64,000 bases of DNA from an uncultured Lachnospiraceae bacterium (GTDB lineage Bacteria > Bacillota > Clostridia > Lachnospirales > Lachnospiraceae): NCBI GenBank assembly GCA_951802115.1, contig CATOPL010000010.1, positions 1-64,000 of the forward strand, given 5' to 3'. Numbering within the stretch: position 1 is the first letter of the stretch; each line of letters starts with the position of its first letter. The translations under genes were made by a program, and so were the position numbers. The notes beneath the pieces were generated by a model. That model had not been told where the DNA came from. It did not search any database and worked only from the letters and a program-made list of their open reading frames with translations. This document shows, piece after piece, positions 61,605 through 64,000 of this stretch.

Positions 61605-64000
61605 ATGAACTGGAAATGGAAACAAAAATGGCTGATTTCGCAGGCAGTGATTATCACTGTGCTGTTTTTTTCTGTTCTTCCGGCAGCGGCGACCGAATCA
61701 GTCGGACAGGAGGATACCCAGCCCGCCGTAATAGAACATACCAAATCAGAAGCAGAAGCAAATACAGATGAAAATGTCCAGTCAGAAATGGAAGCAAAGA
61801 TTCATTCAGACTCCCAAAAAGACATTTCGGAAGATACAGAATCCGTTTCGGAAGACAGCACCTTGGAGGATACAGAATCGAACTTGGAGGATACAGAATC
61901 GAACTCGGAGGATACAGAACCGGACTCTGAAGAAGGCACCTTAGAAGATGCAGGATCAAATTCCGAAGAGGGTACCTCACAGGATGCGGAATCGGACTCT
62001 GAAGAAGGCACCTTAGAAGATGCGGAATCGGACTCCAAAGAGGGTGCGAAAGACGATCTGTCTGAAAATTCCAAGGGCGAATTGCCTGCCAATATGGAAC
62101 GTCCCGATCATATTTTGTCCAAAGATTTTGCCTCCGGTGTCCACAAGTGCAGCTGGTCCATGGACTGGGACTGTGATGAAAGCTATCACTGGCACGAGTG
62201 TGATGCAAAAAACTGTCCCCTGAGCGCCAATAGCGAAAAAGAGGGTTATGCAGAGCACTGCTATGAGGATGACAATATATGCACCGAATGCGGCTATGTC
62301 AGGTCAGACAACGGGCCTGCCCGGGCAGCAGGAGTCGTTCCGACTTATCAGGAGGCCTATGAGGCGATGATCGCCTTAAAAGATAACTATCCGGAAGGAA
62401 TGACATGGACAAATTTTACCCCCTACGGGAGTCAGGGAAATTTGGGCGCTTCTTATGTCTGGAACGGCGGAAAGGTTTATGGCGCAAACAGCGGCGTGGG
62501 CTGTTCAGCTTTCGCTTTCATCCTCAGCGATACGGCCTTTGGCAATTTACCTGCAAGAGTAATCAACGGAGGCGGCTTTACATTTGAAGATGTGAAAGTC
62601 GGTGATATCCTTCGGGTAAATGGCAACATTCACAGCGTGATTGTACTGCAAAAGAGTACAGGGGGAGTCATAATCGCTGAAGCGAACTACAACAAGTCCG
62701 TTCATTGGGGACGTGCGATGAGCAAAGAGGAAGTTTTAGCCGCAGACTACATAATTACGCGCTATCCCGATCATCATGTTCCTTCAGATAAACCTGGCGC
62801 GGACGAAGTAGTGAAAAGCGGGACGGAAGGGAGTCTGAGCTGGTCGCTGACGAAAGCAGGAATACTGACAATCTCCGGCAAGGGAATGATGCCGGACTAC
62901 TCCCCGGATCATCTTCCGCCATGGTACGGATGCAGCGTCGGTGCAGTCATTATCGAAAATGGTGTAACGAGTATAGGTAACTATGCCTTTTACCAGAGTA
63001 CTGCTCTCAGTATATATATTCCTGGCGGTATAGTGAAGATTGGCCAGAATGCCTTTTATGAGTCCGGATTGATTTCCGTGACGATCCCGGGCACAGTTGA
63101 ATCGATCGAAGATCACGCTTTTCATAACTGTAAGAACCTCACTTCTGTGAGCGTTTCCAAGGGAGTAAAAACAATCGGAAGCAATGCTTTTCGAGGTTGC
63201 ACAAGCCTGTTATACATTGATTTTCCGACAAGTATTACGTCAGTAGGCGCAGGAGCGTTTATGAGCTGTGAAAAAATGGTTCGTGTGAGATTTATGCCTG
63301 GCAGTAAAAAGACCGCACTGGGCGATAATCTGTTTTCGCAATGTTGGAATCTGACAAGTGTGACCTTGCCCCAGACAGCAGACTGTATCAGCAGCGGCAT
63401 GTTTGAGTCCTGTTCCTCGCTTCTCACACTGTATATTCCGGCAAGCGTAACGAATATTGGACAAAATCCGTTTAACAGCTGCAATGCTTTGAAATTTATT
63501 TACTTTGGCGGCACCGAGGCGGAATGGAAATCCATGCTGAATCCATATTTGCAGGGATCCCTGCAGTCTATAGGGACAACAGTGATTTGCAACGCCATAT
63601 TTGATGATCCTTTCGCACCGGACCCCGATGACCCGGGTGATTTCTGGCCTGATGAGGACGAAGAAGATCCCGATCACAACGAGGGCGTTCACAAACACCG
63701 CTGGTCCAAAAACTGGAGCTATGACAAAACCTGTCACTGGCATGAGTGCAGCGCCGGCTGCTCTTTAACTGACAATCGTGATAAAAACGGTTATGGAACG
63801 CACAGCTATGACAGCTGGGTGATTGATGCTGATGCGACGTCTTCCCGAAGAGGCAGCAGGCACCGGGATTGTACGATTTGCGGCTATCGTCAGACTGCGG
63901 GTATTCCTGCTGACGATTCAAACGACAACGACGACAGTTCAAACGGCAGCGGCGGCTCGAACGATAACAGTTCAAACGGTAACGGCGGCGGCTCGAACGG
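61605..64000 (+). CDS. Secreted papain-fold / BspA-type leucine-rich surface protein, 3' end missing
   Basis: At least 798 residues, open to the window edge. AAGGAG lies 7 nt before the ATG. Signal peptide (residues 1-30, ...LFFSVLPAAATE); a very acidic Ser/Glu/Asp/Thr repeat region (about 65-165); a Cys/His motif (HKCSWSMDWDCDESYHWHEC ... CTECGYV, about 178-230); an NlpC/P60- or amidase-like papain fold with Cys300 (GVGCSAFAF) and His343 (NGNIHSVIVL); five or more BspA-type leucine-rich repeats (about 390-640, e.g. VTSIGNYAFYQSTALSIYIP); a second Cys/His motif (about 693-762) and a Ser/Asn/Gly linker. Probably binds or trims cell wall or host glycoprotein. The C-terminal anchor is outside the window. 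Confidence 0.85.
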   Translation, partial: MNWKWKQKWLISQAVIITVLFFSVLPAAATESVGQEDTQPAVIEHTKSEAEANTDENVQSEMEAKIHSDSQKDISEDTESVSEDSTLEDTESNLEDTESNSEDTEPDSEEGTLEDAGSNSEEGTSQDAESDSEEGTLEDAESDSKEGAKDDLSENSKGELPANMERPDHILSKDFASGVHKCSWSMDWDCDESYHWHECDAKNCPLSANSEKEGYAEHCYEDDNICTECGYVRSDNGPARAAGVVPTYQEAYEAMIALKDNYPEGMTWTNFTPYGSQGNLGASYVWNGGKVYGANSGVGCSAFAFILSDTAFGNLPARVINGGGFTFEDVKVGDILRVNGNIHSVIVLQKSTGGVIIAEANYNKSVHWGRAMSKEEVLAADYIITRYPDHHVPSDKPGADEVVKSGTEGSLSWSLTKAGILTISGKGMMPDYSPDHLPPWYGCSVGAVIIENGVTSIGNYAFYQSTALSIYIPGGIVKIGQNAFYESGLISVTIPGTVESIEDHAFHNCKNLTSVSVSKGVKTIGSNAFRGCTSLLYIDFPTSITSVGAGAFMSCEKMVRVRFMPGSKKTALGDNLFSQCWNLTSVTLPQTADCISSGMFESCSSLLTLYIPASVTNIGQNPFNSCNALKFIYFGGTEAEWKSMLNPYLQGSLQSIGTTVICNAIFDDPFAPDPDDPGDFWPDEDEEDPDHNEGVHKHRWSKNWSYDKTCHWHECSAGCSLTDNRDKNGYGTHSYDSWVIDADATSSRRGSRHRDCTICGYRQTAGIPADDSNDNDDSSNGSGGSNDNSSNGNGGGSN
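61840..62045 (+). repeat. Tandem repeats encoding an acidic linker
   Basis: Inside the surface protein gene, a 21-bp unit (GAGGATACAGAATCGAAC plus 3 nt) occurs three times near 61863-61925, then a longer unit containing GAAGAAGGCACCTTAGAAGA appears at about 61929 and 61998. All units are multiples of three, so copy number can vary without a frameshift. Confidence 0.75.

Noticed and set aside
61654-62208. A Pro/Ser/Leu/Tyr-rich repeat ORF on the minus strand
   Set aside because: It is the complement of the acidic tandem repeats of the surface protein gene; the repetitive peptide comes from the repeats alone.

Overview
The window reads as a chromosome segment of a spore-forming, anaerobic gut Lachnospiraceae-type Firmicute (Clostridia). 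The reasons are a SpoIIID sporulation regulator, strong AGGAGG-type ribosome binding sites, a TPP riboswitch in front of an ECF thiamine S-component (ThiT), dense carbohydrate operons each with its own regulator, and a BspA-type leucine-rich surface protein. I see no rRNA, tRNA, CRISPR array, transposase, integrase or phage gene. Species cannot be named from this sequence alone.

Layout. 1-6.0 kb: guaA, a GC-rich island that looks like a structured RNA (about 2310-2520), riboswitch-thiT, spoIIID, a macro-domain/helical-repeat gene pair and a 52-residue membrane protein. 6.1-20.1 kb: a large pentulose locus. A nine-gene minus-strand operon encodes a RhaS-like ABC sugar importer, a FrlC-like epimerase, an AraB-type ribulokinase, an AraD-type aldolase/epimerase, a UlaE-type 3-epimerase and ribulose-phosphate 3-epimerase. 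A divergent plus-strand operon encodes an SgcQ/BtpA protein, an L-xylulose kinase (LyxK type) and a DeoR regulator, with a HAD phosphatase after it. The same TTTTGATTTTT motif recurs at both divergent and HAD promoters, which suggests one local regulon. 20.3-24.8 kb: a PadR regulator with a HAAS-FtsW/RodA fusion, an XRE regulator and an NhaC antiporter. 25.2-37.6 kb: a NitT/TauT-type ABC importer, an aconitase-family hydratase, a two-component system, an M29 aminopeptidase and two conserved proteins of unknown function. 38.2-45.1 kb: TetR, LysR (facing a probable short RNA), a GlpA-like/NAD-FAD/DUF1667 redox operon and two FCD-type GntR regulators. 45.3-54.0 kb: two zinc alcohol dehydrogenases divergent from a TRAP transporter, UxuA and UxuB, which fit a hexonate or hexuronate pathway ending at 2-keto-3-deoxygluconate. 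54.0-61.1 kb: AraC, a 25-codon ORF, a GPH sugar symporter with LacZ, and a divergent AraC. 61.6 kb to the end: the start of a large secreted protein that runs off the window.

How it fits together. The segment is mostly a set of substrate-specific uptake and catabolic modules. The pentulose module can funnel L-ribulose and L-xylulose to D-xylulose 5-phosphate and D-ribulose 5-phosphate. The TRAP/uxu module can turn fructuronate or mannonate, and perhaps a gulonate-like hexonate oxidised by the zinc dehydrogenases, into ketodeoxygluconate. LacZ with the GPH carrier handles beta-galactosides.

The intergenic space is unusually informative. A degenerate family of palindromic repeats of about 60-260 bp recurs in at least six gaps, and several long hairpins have G-U wobbles that pair fully on only one strand, which indicates the transcribed strand. 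The best candidates for something not well described are the structured RNA at 2.3-2.5 kb, the short RNA opposite lysR, the 25-codon ORF at 55.15 kb, the PadR/HAAS-FtsW module and the repeat family. All were read by eye, without database or folding software.
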